Shown here: positions 48,725 to 60,905 of the stretch, piece after piece
Layout of the letters: the number at the start of each line of letters is the position of its first letter
Position numbering within the stretch: the stretch's first letter is position 1
Assembly (NCBI RefSeq): GCF_001949145.1
Contig: NW_019091559.1
Span: forward strand, 347,661 to 411,660
Source of the DNA: Acanthaster planci
Lineage: Eukaryota; Echinodermata; Asteroidea; Valvatida; Acanthasteridae
Length of the DNA: 64,000 bases
Reading direction: 5' to 3'
Notes under the pieces: model-generated
Seen by the model: the letters and a program-made list of their open reading frames with translations, nothing else
Told to the model about the DNA's origin: nothing
The model's database searches: none
Made by a program: the position numbers and the translations under genes

Positions 48725-48795
48725 GAGCTTGGTCAATTAGTTAAGACATCTGCATTCACCTGATAAACAAGGAGTTGGGGTTCGAATTCCAACCA
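48725..48795 (+). mobile_element. tRNA-derived SINE head
   Basis: A-box-like TTGGTCAATTAG (48729-48740) and B-box GGTTCGAATTCC (48779-48790) lie at tRNA spacing, with T-stem-like GTTGGGG and CCAAC around the B-box. The anticodon arm is degraded. A second B-box-like word, GGTTCAAATC, lies on the opposite strand just upstream (about 48700-48712), possibly a second fragment. Confidence 0.55.
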
Positions 48796-50480
48796 GAGAA
48801 ACTCACTAATTATTCCCTGAAAGATTGCAGACAGCAATGAAAATACGATACTTACAAAAATGACATTGATTACAAGCATTATGGATATGACCTTCGTCAT
48901 TTTAAGTTTCTTTGATCAGCCAATTAAGGAAGTGATTCGTTTTATACTCAATGTCGCATCCCATTTGGCTTAAGGGATTGTTAAATTAAAGAGAAATAAG
49001 ATTTACACCCGTAAACATTTGATGTTAGTCCCATTGTTTGGACAGGTAATCGTTTGAGCAAAAGCACAATTTGGGGATAAATGTACCGAGTTTTCTGCAG
49101 CTGAATTTTCATGAATGCAGGGACACCTGTTGTCTTGTTAAGGCTTATGGGCGTTGCAAGTGTGCATTTCTGAACACTTAGCCATGCATGAATTGAAATG
49201 CTCGCATTAGGCTACTGCGCGAATCGATACAAAATAGAACCGATTTAACCGCCAGACCTTCGAGCAAAAGAGTTAAGTTTCTCTGGACATTACCCAGTTA
49301 GACTGTACTTTATTTGTCAAGTGTTTGGGTTGTTTTTTTCGTTGATCAAGTTTGCCCCTGGTCCCACAGTAAGGTAGCCAGACTAGTTACACAATTACAT
49401 TAAAGAGAAGAGAAAGAAAAAAACGAAAGGGATCTTCAACACTTTATTGCAATTTGGAAATTATTCTCTATGCTTTTAGCCAATCTCAAATTAAATGTTG
49501 CTAACTGGTAACTCAGGGTTATTTTTTTTCCTTCTTGGACTGGATTAGCTAGCTGTTTTGCCTTGAGACAAAAGTGTCATCAGAATTGAACAGTTCTGAA
49601 GGGTACTCGTCGTTTGTTCAAGTTTATTGTGGTAAACTCTTTCTGCTTCCATTAGATCACACGCGGCTCAGGGAAAGTTCTTGTGCATGAGGTCTGTCCT
49701 GATCAATACGTGCACACGATGTCAAACCGAGGCTTAAAGAATTCTTGGGATGTAAATATCAGTATTCAGTTGCGGCAGCTCAAAGGCCTCTCAACGCACA
49801 CTTAACAAGTATCGATCTTATTTTGTTCAGTGATCGCCAACAGGCTTGCGAGAAACAGGTTCGAATTTACCCCTCTTGAATGATTGAAGTTGGTTCCAAA
49901 TTCACGGGAGGGGAAATTCAAGATCGCGCCTTCCACTCGAACCGTAGAAACGAAGGAGCGAGAGTGGGCTGCAGTGTGTTCCCTGAAATACCATGGAAAC
50001 GATGTTTTTTCTTTGATACTAGATTTTCCTCAAAGCGTTATTCCGCGGCGAGTTGATGTTCATGTTTTTCCGTGCTTTTGCAGCTCGATTTACCAGAGTT
50101 AAGAGTCTTCAACATGGGGTAAATCCCAGTGCGTATTGTACTTTGTCTTCCGTCAGTCAATTCAGCCCCGGAGTGTAATAACAAATATCGCCAAGAGGGT
50201 AAAACTAAAACCCACTCCCAGAGTAAGTCTCGTAATTATTAGCAAGTTAACACTGTAGCTTGAGAGAAAAAATGAATAGGATTCCTTGCGTCAGTTTTTA
50301 GACTTTTTTTCAGATATGATTCTGAATTGTCGAATGGAGCAACCACTGCAGTCTTGATAACCAGATGTTTGACATCACCAGATTATTTTAAAAATATATC
50401 GGCACCTTTAAAATTGCAGATATACTGTGCGCCTTATAAAATACTGTTTGGATATTATGATTAAATGTAATTTGATGAGC
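48796..50480. other. Non-coding segment
   Basis: A GGTTCGAATTT word near 49859 could be an isolated B-box, but no matching A-box is convincing. Otherwise nothing recognised. Confidence 0.4.
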
Positions 50481-50714
50481 CACACTGCAAAAACTGCGGT
50501 GTTAAATTTGTGTTATCAGAGGACTACACCAATACATTTACGGGTGTTCAAAAATTTTGGTGTTATTTGGTGTTACTTTTAACATACTCCAGTGCAATGT
50601 AACACTTAAAGGTGTACAAAGTAACAGCGGCAGTGTCGAAGTAACACCCTATAGTGTGTTCATCTGATGACACCAAAACATGTTGATTTTAACTCCACAG
50701 TTTTTGCTGTGCGG
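50481..50714. mobile_element. Non-autonomous element with CACACTGCAAAAACT ends
   Basis: Terminal inverted repeats: left CACACTGCAAAAACTGCGGT, right (reverse complement) CGCACAGCAAAAACTGTGGA. About 26 bp of end sequence matches with few changes. The interior is built from repeated GGTGTTA/TAACACC-type words. No coding capacity. The end consensus is shared with the element at 3861-4044, whose interior uses a different repeated word. Confidence 0.8.
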
Positions 50715-51071
50715 TATCAATGGAAGCGTCCCGTGCTTTTTGGAAGCGGAGACAATTAATGGATAATTATCTTAAAGTTGTTTGCAAAATCATTTCAATT
50801 ATATATATTTTTGTACTACTTTACTCTTTTCGGGTAATGACAACAGTGCCCTCATTTGTTCATGCACGTGATCCGTTACGGACTATTCAGTTCGTGTGGG
50901 ACTTGCTACCATTTCAGATCGAATCTGAAGCAGCTTGCTGTTGGTTCCCCACTGGGCGGTTTTAGCACTCACTCCCGGTACTGCCAACCGGATCACTTTG
51001 CTCGTACTCCACCCGTCAACAAGTGTCGCTGTCTGAGCCTGAATTAATGTACGGGCACACTCTGCCGCTTG

Positions 51072-51085
51072 GTTGCCGTGGCAAC
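51072..51085. promoter_or_regulatory. Perfect palindromic RFX X-box
   Basis: GTTGCCGTGGCAAC conforms to the RFX consensus GTTGCC(N)nGGCAAC. It sits in a GC-richer stretch (about 51000-51260), so this may be a promoter or enhancer. No adjacent gene was recognised. Confidence 0.45.
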
Positions 51086-51896
51086 CTCTTTGCCGTCATC
51101 CAAGGTGACATATCGATGGTGATGTGACTTGCGAATGCCGATTGCGAGCCGGGGCCGGGTTGGGCAGACTATGTACTCGTGTTGCGGCCTCCCGTGTTCT
51201 TCAACGGAGGGGTGTCGGGAGTTTTTATCACCGCGCTGAACCTGTGATCAGATAAGCCTGATGCCATCTAACCCACGAAGGAACGCAGAATAGTGACTAA
51301 AAGTCTTATAGCAGGTATGGTGTCCTGTACAATGTAACTCAGCGGCTGGATATCCATTGCATTTGTCTGGATATGTGTACAGGTAACGTGTACAAGCGAG
51401 TTGGTTTCAGGATTGGGAGAGTCTGACTAAATGTAGGCTAGGTAGCCGATAATATTACGTGACCAAGAGGAATCCCCCAGTTCCGTAAATATTTGAAATG
51501 TTCCGAACAACCTTTGATATGTTGTATTGTTGGTGATGTTTCGGTAGTAGAAGTTTTTGGTGTAAAATGGTTGTATTTAACGACAAATTTTTTAAAAAAA
51601 GAAACTTAACAAAAAAAGCACAAAAACAAAATATATGTATTGACATACAGTTGAAGTATCTCGTTGCTACCTATTTGAGCGAAATGGTGATTCCCTTTGT
51701 TATTAAAAAAGTAAGTTTGTGCAGAGCACCAGACATGCCTCCAAGTCACTAAGGGTTTGCATTATGTTATGATTTATTTTAAATAAACGATCCCACCCAG
51801 ACGCAAAGACAGCTCAGTGACGCAGGTACTCTGTAAAAGTAACAGTGTGAAATGGAGAAGGGAGAGAAGCAAGACGGACCATAAAAGGAAAAGAAA

Positions 51897-51919
51897 AACA
51901 AACAAACAAACAAACAAAC
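51897..51919 (+). repeat. Short (AAAC)n microsatellite
   Basis: Five to six AAAC units. Same motif as the array at 20355. Confidence 0.85.
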
Positions 51920-52652
51920 TGAACCCAGCAGCAGATTGTCCTGAAAATTTAATAAAGACCAGAGCTGTATATTAGACGCAAATCAAAACCAAAACGGGCT
52001 GTTTAAAGAGGCGGGTAGGCTCTACGCAGCTGTGTTTAGATACGACTTGAGAATGAGTCTACACGACCGGTAACAGACACACACCATGTAGACACAGATT
52101 TGTTGACACTATGGGGACGGTATACGATAGCTTGTAAATCATGTGGACGTCGGAAAAGTCAACACCAAAATACAAAAAAGTATAAATTTATTTCCGGCTA
52201 TGATTTTTGATGATATGCGCTTTGTAATAGGTTCGGTGTTATTTATTCAATTAATGTAGACCATTAAATATTTTAAAAGACGTACTATGTCCAGAACCGT
52301 TAATTTAGTTGGAATTCCAATAATATATTCTCCCAGTTGAGTTTTCTAAATCTTCAAAAGCCATGGCATATCGGTAATAATTCAATAAAAGATATCAGGT
52401 ATAACAAGTAACAAAGCTTAAAAGTGGCTCAGATCTTTAACTCATTAAAAACGATGGGGTTACTGACCTGAGCTAATAAGCACAGTCAGGGATTATATCT
52501 CCCCAACTGCGCAATCGCCGAGGTTACCGGTACTTTGCTTAAAATTGATTAAACAACCTCACGTAAATAATGCTGATTTTCTGTCGTTAATGTGGTGGTC
52601 ATAATGCCAAATACACACGATTTTAAAAGTAAGAGAAGACACTAAGTCTACA

Positions 52653-52677
52653 CTTATTAGACACTATGTCTAATAAG
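52653..52677. repeat. Inverted repeat, 11-bp perfect arms
   Basis: CTTATTAGACA, the spacer CTA, then TGTCTAATAAG. The 3-nt spacer suggests a cruciform or a dimeric binding site rather than an RNA hairpin. Confidence 0.9.
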
Positions 52678-55600
52678 ACATATTTCAAACAAAAAAATTA
52701 AAAGGCTAGAACTAACAGAGTGCTTAAAGGGCAAATGGTATGATGCAATAGGAACGAGGGCAAATTTCCTCCACTTACAGTACAAAGACTTAAAATTAGT
52801 TCGACTAAAAGGTGTAAATTCGTAACAACACGAAGGAACCTCGAACGTCACTACATGCAATGACTGATTGCAAATTGTTACAGTTTGCTTCAAGGAATTG
52901 CCTATTTAGTCGCTAGGCGCAGTGCATCGCCGTGCTACGAAACCATTCGACCATGCACTGAAAGGTTGAGATACAGAAATACTGTAGTTGATAGCATCGG
53001 ATTGTTGGTACACCCTGGAATCAATTTATTGACACTGCTGCTTCTACAGGGTACACCATCATTACTAGCTGCAAAGTAACGGTTTATCCTTGCGTTTATG
53101 CAGCAGACAATATGTTCAAAATGGGTTTTTCTTCTAGTTTTACCCAAATAATTGACAATCGTGCTCTTCTCTGTCTGTCGAAGTAGCTTATGACAAACCG
53201 ATACAAGTAAGTCACCAAATATAATCTAGCATTTATACTGACTTCCAGCCCTGCTCTCTTCAAGTTAATAATATCGGCATTATCCTTCTGTTTTTGATCC
53301 TGGAGTTAGTGGATGTTATAACGTCGCCATTCTTTGCTTAATAAAAACGTGTCAAAAAAGGAAGACGGAACATAAGAACTGTAGCGTGCCTTTTCCCCTT
53401 GTGCGTCCGTAAGTGACCAATCCTCTCTTCATCACAAGACAATTCTTACAGCAATCCAGCCGCTCATATTAATCGAAATGTCAATCACGCGAAGTCAACA
53501 TACATATCTCACGATCGAATTCCTGCGTTATTCATGTGCACGTGAGTTGTGCGGTTCCTCCTACTCGAGCCATCGTGCGCAGATTCAATCAGTAAGGCAG
53601 CTCAATTGCGAGATTCGAGCGTTGTCAACGAACCATCAACGTGTAGTAGCCAGCCCACTCAGATTGATAACCGACTGGGCAGTCGACTGGCGACCTACAT
53701 TAATTGGTGGGCAAACGACAATTTAGGCGTCTCACTGTGGCGCCTGGCACGTAACTATCCGCCAGACAAACTATTTGAATAGCAGAGACGGATATCCCAA
53801 CAATTGCCACAAACACACGGGGTGAAACTCAAGTTTCTTTTGACACTCCTGGACTGTTTGAAACGCAAGTCAAAAGTCAATATTCTCGATCTCAGCAATG
53901 CGTAGGTGATAACCCACGTTTCCTGTCCGACTCTGATTCAGTTTGAAGACTTAAATGCTGTAGTTTCACCCAGAGATGTTCATATTCTATGATAGAGCGG
54001 ACATGTGTGCAGACTTCAGTGAGATGATCCGTCTTCACAATAGGTTGATTAAAAAAAATGCATCGTAAAAAATTCAACCGACATCCAGTAACTTTATACA
54101 ATCTGTCACTTATGCACCGAAAAGACAACCGAAACACCACGCCACTAAATGAACTTCGCCATAGCACATTTAAAACTCTATGGCATCACAAAAAGGACTG
54201 GACCAAACAAGAACAACACGTTGGCATCGCCGTGGCCACTAATTTCACAGCACTTTAGTTCAGTCATAGAGTATTAACCAATACTTCAGCCATAATATTT
54301 TCGACTGCATATATGCCTAATCCACGACATACCTGTTTTGGAGCAAGACAGTTTCCTTGATCAGTTTTTACACTCCAAACTGTACATCATCCCAGTTTTC
54401 TCCTACATTTGGAGGAATGTTTTCATCTGTTACACTCATATAATTTACACAAAATGGACGGAGGCCTGGTCCGTATAATTATACTTTCGAGAATATCAAG
54501 TTCTTCAGGGAGACGTCGGTCGGCTCGGGTAACACAGCCGACCTTGCTGTGCATTTCCGGCAAAAAGAAGGTCTTTTCAATCAAAATTGGCCCAGCGTTT
54601 TGAAACCTAATATTTTCAATACAATATTTTGATTTTGTTCCCTGAAACTAACTTGTTAAAGGTAATATATCAAATTTGGGTGGAAGCAGACTATTTGGGG
54701 TTTCATTCTCCACTTTCATTTTTCTTAAATGTTGCTTAAAACATTTAGATATAATTACAAATTTCAAATTATTCATTATCTTAATGAAATTTATTTGTTA
54801 TAAACTTTGATTCCATTGCGTTCAGTTTTATTCTTAAGCTCTGAAAATAAAGAGAAATAACCTCGCTTTCTATTCAATAAGGCTAACTTGAGAATACTAT
54901 CAATTTGATATGCCGGTGATGCAGAGATTTTTTTCCTCCGCGCTTCTCTGATGTATCTTTTTGACCATGGCAAATAGCGGAGTTGAAGCAACCAGCGTAC
55001 GAATAAATGTCCAGCAAGTGAACAGAGTTACATCCGTTCTCCCTCGGGGAATGAAGATGGATATAATCGATTTACGTTGGGGTCAAGTTTCTGTAAAGGG
55101 TCTAAACGAGTGCTATATTTAGCCAAAGCAGTGCTGTCTTTTAAATCCCACTTCCGTGTTGCTCATTTTCTCAACTGCATATCCTCAATCAAGGCACTGT
55201 CTGGTTTCCATTTTGTTTTGGACACATTAATGATTAATTCCGGAAAATATATACAGTAAAATTAATGGGCAGTAGTAACTTCACTAATCGAATTGAAATT
55301 GTGATCAATTAGGATGTGACATGATGTAAGATCCAGGAGCCTCGAAAAAATGAAAATCTAGACATCGGGTATCAAACGTCGAGAAAATGTACTGGACAGG
55401 TTCTTCTGATTATACAACGTCCTCCTTAGAATTAAAATGTGTTTTATCATTTATTTTCGAGTCGGATAAAAGCTGTACCCGAAGTCATGATAGATTTCAC
55501 CTCTTAAAACACTGCGTGTAATTCCATGACTTGCTTTGTTGCTGTCATCGTGTCAGAAGTAATACATGCTAAGCCCTACACAGCAGGCCTGGTGAGTGAA

Positions 55601-55694
55601 AATGGGAACTGCGTGTATTTGTGTGAGGCATGAACTTCAGGACGGTAAGCTGCAAATCAAGATCTAAAATCATCCAAGTATTGGGTTTGATTAT

Positions 55695-56285
55695 TTTGTG
55701 GTGTTTGGGGGTTGGGTTGTGTTGGTTTATGTTGGTGCTGGGGTTGGGTTGGATTGGATTGGATTGGATTGTGTTTTGTTATGGGGGTTCGGTTGGGTTG
55801 GGTTGGATTGTATTGTATTGGGTTGTGCTGTGTTGGGTTATGGGGGTTGGGTTGGGTTGGACCGGACTGGATTGTGTTGGGTTATGTTGTGTAGGGTTAT
55901 GCTGTGTTCGGTTATGGGGGTTGGGTTATGCTGTGTTCGGTTATGGGGGTTTGGTTGGGTTGAACTGGATTGTGTTGGGTTATGCTGTGTTCGGTTATGG
56001 GGGTTTGGTTGGGTTGAACTGGATTGTGTTGGGTTATGCTGTGTTCGGTTATGGGGGTTTGGTTGGGTTGAACTGGATTGGGTTGGGTTATGCTGTGTTC
56101 GGNACTGGATTGTGTTGGGTTATGCTGTGTTCGGTTATGGGGGTTTGGTTGGGTTGAACTGGATTGTGTTGGGTTATGCTGTGTTGGGGTCTGGGGGTTG
56201 GGTTGGGTTGAACTGGATTGTGTTGGGTTATGCTGTGTTGGGGTCTGGGGGTTGGGTTGGGTTGTGTTGTGTTGAGTTTGTGTCT
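55695..56285 (+). repeat. GGGTT/GGATT-rich minisatellite with 54-bp higher-order unit
   Basis: It starts with degenerate GGGTT, GGATT and GTGTT pentamers. From about 55920 it resolves into a 54-bp unit; TTATGCTGTGTT begins at 55926, 55980, 56034, 56088, 56120, 56174 and 56228. All spacings are 54 except 32 across the single N at 56103, where part of a unit is missing. Because 54 is a multiple of three and the strand lacks stop words, frames of up to 202 codons appear on both strands. These are repeat translations (VLGYAVFGYGG-type), not proteins. Confidence 0.95.
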
Positions 56286-56540
56286 GCATTTAATTGGGGA
56301 CCCTGAATAATAGAGGGCAGTAAGGTCCCCGATTGACAGAGGGTCCCCGATTGACAACTGTGTACAAAACATATGGGTGGTCTTCTAAAAAACGTTGAAG
56401 GAACAATAGGGGGTCCCCAGTTGCAGGCAAATACACACTTGTGTGGGTTGGGTTGGGTTTGATTGTGTTGGGTTCTTGGGGTTAGGTTGTGTGGCAACAC
56501 CCTCACAATTCGCCCACTTTGTCACTGCTACGGCCCTGAT
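56286..56540 (+). mobile_element. Repeat segment with the shared 46-nt module and hAT-like end
   Basis: Contains the 46-nt block (56400-56445) identical to 221-266, both preceded by an A-run and GTTGAAG. An inverted, diverged version of the block (TTTGTGTCTGCATT... TTGGGGACCC) lies at about 56278-56306. After 56446 a short GGGTT run resumes. The segment ends near CACTGCTACGGCCCTG (56523-56538), whose reverse complement CAGGGCCGTAGC resembles the terminus at 86-101. This suggests the satellite expanded inside a hAT-like element. Confidence 0.5.
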
Positions 56541-57417
56541 GAGTCCACTGAAATTGCACAATGATCTGTCGCAGCATTTTGAAAAGTTCAACAAAGCCCC
56601 TCATAACTCACTCATATAAGAAGATCGCAAGTAATTTTCGCCTTATCACTGACAACGGTTTGGTTATGACTACCCGTCAACGCCTGATGAAACGACAAAA
56701 ACGGCTTATCGCATCAACTGTGGTTGATTCAAACTGGGTAGTGTAGTTTTAAGCTACCCGATCAATCAAGGTATGATTCAACTACGCCTACTAATATTGA
56801 AACAAAAAAAATTACCTGATTTAAGTTTTATGAGTTCTTGTCCTCCATAAATTTTGTTTAATGAATGTTGATGTACATGTACGAATTGCACTCCATACCA
56901 TTTGACCCACTTTTCAACTTTGGGCTGTACTATTGCTGCTTTAGTTCCAACTAATGGAACAGTCCAACTGGACGTGGTGGAATAAAGTACATGCACTTGT
57001 CTAATATGTTAACTCCACCATTGTTGAAATAATCCTTATTCTTTACAACCCCCTTTCAGCCTACTAGGACTGAAGAGAAGGAGCTCAATAAGCTGAATGG
57101 TCATTTGTTGTTGCATAGATTTTGGGGACTTTACAGGTCATTTCATTACTTTCATTATGTGACTATCTGGCCAGCCATATAAAACCAAGGGTGTGGGAAA
57201 TTTCCTTAGGAACTTTTCTGACTGGGACAGACCTGGGAACCCCTTAACGCGTGGGATGTTCCCTTTTATCTTTTCGTTCTGTAAGTTTTTGGATTTGTTT
57301 CTTTAAGACTTGGGTCAACCTGTTCCAGTCATTCTTTTTTGCTCTTAGTTTGTATGTTCTTGTGCATGTGGCCAGTGTATTTCTTTCTTTTACAGGACTG
57401 TTTCAAATGGAGGGCTT
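56541..57417. other. Non-coding segment between two minisatellites
   Basis: Short open frames only. No recognised gene or repeat. Confidence 0.45.
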
Positions 57418-57677
57418 CGTCCGCATTAGGGGTGGGGTTAGGGGAGGGCGTCCCCCGCATTAGGGGTGGGGTTAGGGGAGGGCGTCCCCCGCATTAGGGG
57501 TGGGGTTAGGGGAGGGCGTCCCCCGCATAAGGGGTGGGGTTAGGGGAGGGCGTCCCCCGCATAAGGGGTGGGGCTAGGGGAGGGCGTCCCCTGCATTAGG
57601 GGTGGGGTTAGGGAGGGCGTCGCCCGCATTAGGGGTGGGGTTAGGGGAGGGCGTCCCCCGCATAAGGGTTGGGGTTT
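57418..57677 (+). repeat. 34-bp G-quadruplex-forming minisatellite, about 7.5 copies
   Basis: Units begin (CATTAGG or CATAAGG) at 57424, 57458, 57492, 57526, 57560, 57594, 57627 and 57661, a period of 34 with a single 33. Each full unit contains GGGGTGGGGTTAGGGG followed by AGGG, i.e. four G-runs with loops of 1, 3 and 1 bases, then CGTCCCCCG. The last copy is partial. Proline/glycine-rich open frames on either strand are repeat translations. Confidence 0.97.
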
Positions 57678-58268
57678 GAACTGTTAAAGCCCAATTGCAT
57701 TGATACATACATACCGAATTGGCTGGCATGTACAGGAATATATGGGTCTTGTTGTCTCGTTGCACCCTGTTCAAAACAGGGAGAATCTAGCTTAATAATT
57801 TAACTATTACTCATCTTGGTAAATTAGTCTGTAGACATTTAATAAATTTTGAAAGAAATAATTTAAGCCGCTTAAAGTCTCCTGTGGCGAGGCAAGTTAG
57901 CCTGTTTATACTTAAGTGGTTTATTTTGAGTGGTTTCCCTGTGTTAATAGTAAATTGGAACCTAGAATTATATACTGGCGGGGTCCTGCTGGATTTTCGT
58001 TACAATATCAACCTAGGATTTCAAGCTCTTCATGGTGACAGACAACTAAGGTGGAAAGCTTGCGGTAGCACCATGCAAGGATACGATCTCTTTGTGAGTC
58101 TGTATGGTTCTGAAAAGAACTATTCTGATGGAAATAAACTCTTCAAACATTATCGTTGCATAGTTAATATGGATTATTTTGGGATTGGCGAAGTGTCTTT
58201 CCGAAGTGTGAGGAAATGTGTCTTTGTATAGTGTTTTGTTTCTCCATAGAGCATTCATTGACGCCTTG

Positions 58269-58276
58269 TGACGTCA
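58269..58276. promoter_or_regulatory. Perfect CRE palindrome
   Basis: TGACGTCA in CTTGTGACGTCAGTGTCG, within a CpG-richer stretch (about 58260-58580). Fourth perfect CRE of the window. Confidence 0.3.
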
Positions 58277-60892
58277 GTGTCGATGTTTCTGCTCTCGGCG
58301 AAGTAGCTAGCAGTCTATAGCTTTTGTCACATTGTCCCACTTGGATCTATTTGCGATTCGCCATTTAACGAGTGACTGACTTCTTTCAATCTCAACCACT
58401 GGTCTCAAGTTAATCCAATTGTCGTTGATCAAGTTTATAGCTAACCGTATTAAACGTCGCCCTCAGCACTCGCGACATCATACTTCAAGCGTACATCATT
58501 CTTCACCCAGTGCTTGATGCTGGAAAACGCCGGTTATGTCGCGCCATAGAGGCGATATATGGAGGTCCATTGAATGATGAAGTAAGTAGCAAGCTTATTA
58601 CCCTTCATTTCAACACGTCGTTGGTGGAAAACATCCCCTTTTCAAAATCTGGTCATGGTCTCTAGTTCACCACAACCCCCAATAGTAACCCAACTGATTA
58701 ATTTACTGATTATGGGGCGTCTGCAGTGCCCCTGCACCAAGTGACGCAATGCCTATTTGTGATACCGTAACGCAACGGCGTCGGGAGGTTGTATATAACG
58801 GTACCAGAGCATCACTCGCTTGCTGGAAAATCGAGTTATGCGGTATAAAAAGATTTTCAGAAAATTAAACTTTCTGAAGCTTGAAAGAATTCAGCTTAAT
58901 GCTTTTCCGCAGAGGGAATGAATCACACCGTTCAAAGTGAGGCTGCTGCTGTTCATAGTGTTTATTTAATTTGGGGCAAAACTTTATTTAGGATTAAGAA
59001 CAGTGTAAAAAACAACCACCCCCAACCTAAACGGGGTCATTGAAAGGGAGACAGGTAGGCAGCCACTAACGAACAGACGCTGATAATCTAAAGGCTGCTT
59101 TTGATTAACAACAAAATACGAAAAGCTTTTGTACCAAATGTTGTGTTGAATACTTCAATGACATACTTCGGTAAGATATCCCTATAAATCACCGCAGATG
59201 CTGACCAACATAAAAATAAATAGAATACTTCGTCCTTCCAGGAATAACATTAGGCCAAACAGGTCAAATTGTAGTTTACAGAATGTTAACAAAATAAGCC
59301 TTGAAAAGCACTTGAAAGTAACCTACCGTCTGAGGTGAAAATCTATGTGCTTCTTAACTGAGGACGCACCAAATACAGCGGTGTTCAACTAATGTCGAAG
59401 TGCTCTAGATTGCATTCAAAAATCGGCTAGCCACTGAATGTTATCATCCCTAAGCTTCACAATGGAGGAAACTAACTTTTAGGATGTCTGGATCTAGCAG
59501 AAAAAACTTTTCAGTTAGTCGTTGATTGGCCAGCATCTGTCAGAGGAGACTATCATTAACTTTGGAGCTTCTTAAAGGTTGCCTTTCCAGTCCTCTGCTA
59601 AACGCGAGATGCAAGGAAGATTTCCAAACAGAGTGGGTAACTTTAATCCCATTTTTAGCAGTGCCGTCGACAGGGATCCTTTCGAGCAGGCTGACACTGT
59701 TACTTTAATGTTTCTTTTGTTTTCATTTTATGCACAGCCCTAACAGTCCCAAATCCTCCGATTTCAATATGATTTTTACATACACCCTAGGTGGTTAAGG
59801 TTAAAAAGGAGACGAGTTTTAGAAAATAAACACGCATCAGGAGGCATTTCCGACTGTAAAACTTAACCCAAAACTGTTACTATTTTCAAAACATTGTAAT
59901 TATTAAATTACTGTCTTTATAAACAATCGTTTGTATCCCGTATTGTCTATTACCAATACTTGATTTGATCCTGATTTCGGAGCACTTTTTTTGAAGTGCT
60001 GGTTTGTGTAAAAGACGGTCGAAGGGAACAAGTGCACTTTCGTGAGAGAATTGCAAGGCCGACGACGAGAAGTGATAAACCTTCTAAAGTGGCCATTAAC
60101 TTAACGATTGTTCGAAGAAGTGCATCATTTCCAAACCAGTGCATTTCGAAAATAGTTTCGGATTGTGGACGTCCGTTCTAGGTAGCTCCAGTGTTGGATT
60201 TATTTCCTTTTAATGTGTAACGTATCGATATTTGCACTTACGTTTTCCATTGAGGATAGGTTTTCCACCCCTGGGTAAAAGGGAAAGCATGTCGCTGGCA
60301 AAAGAGGTAACGCAAATCATTAAAGTCCTTGTCCGACGTCATTAATGGACCAATGATAACTTATAACCATCTCCATGTGCCCACGTGTCGTGCATTGTTT
60401 CATGAGTCACGGCAGCTAGAGTACTTTGGTATGCAATGCGGAGAATAACTTCTTTACATTGCTATTCGAACAGACGAGCCCAATTTTGTGTCTGAATTGC
60501 TTCATTTGAAGTTTACATTGATTCCATATAAAGGCAGTAGATGATGGATTGCATTAGGCTAATAAATAATCAAATGCTATGAAACTATTGAACAGCCTGA
60601 CTAATATAATGATTTTGTTGATTTTTTAAATTACTTTTAGTGACAGGTGCCCTCATTGCAAAGTTCAGAACTTGACACGTTTTGTAAAGATAGCTCTGTA
60701 CAATTTTAGCGGTCCGTGACATTTACGTCATACATCGGAATCCAAAACTAACGATCGAGACATGAAATATTTCCTCTCTGTCAATCCGAATATCCCCGTT
60801 GCTAATGAAAAAAATGAAAACTACAAAAGAGGAGGATCTTAAAGTGTGTTTCTCCCTTCCTCTGGGAAGGAATCAGGGAGGTATGAATCGGA

Positions 60893-60905
60893 GTTGCCCA
60901 GCAAC
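60893..60905. promoter_or_regulatory. RFX X-box with 1-nt spacer
   Basis: GTTGCCCAGCAAC fits the RFX consensus GTNRCC-N(0-3)-RGYAAC. It falls inside an unassigned open frame, so it could be either regulatory or coincidental. Confidence 0.35.

Larger units (their letters stand above)
51086..55629. other. Non-coding segment
   Basis: Short open frames only (up to about 91 codons). Holds the microsatellite at 51897 and the inverted repeat at 52653. No gene recognised. Confidence 0.45.

Noticed and set aside
55630-56306. Long open frames (175, 202 and 125 codons) on both strands
   Set aside because: They are translations of a 54-bp satellite whose unit is a multiple of three and lacks stops. No start context or non-repetitive domain is present.
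56530-56575. Hammerhead-like words CTGATGAGTCCACTGAAAT
   Set aside because: CTGATGA and GAAA are present, but stem II would be only about two pairs with an extra base, and the position before cleavage would be G after the stem III closing base, which hammerheads do not tolerate.
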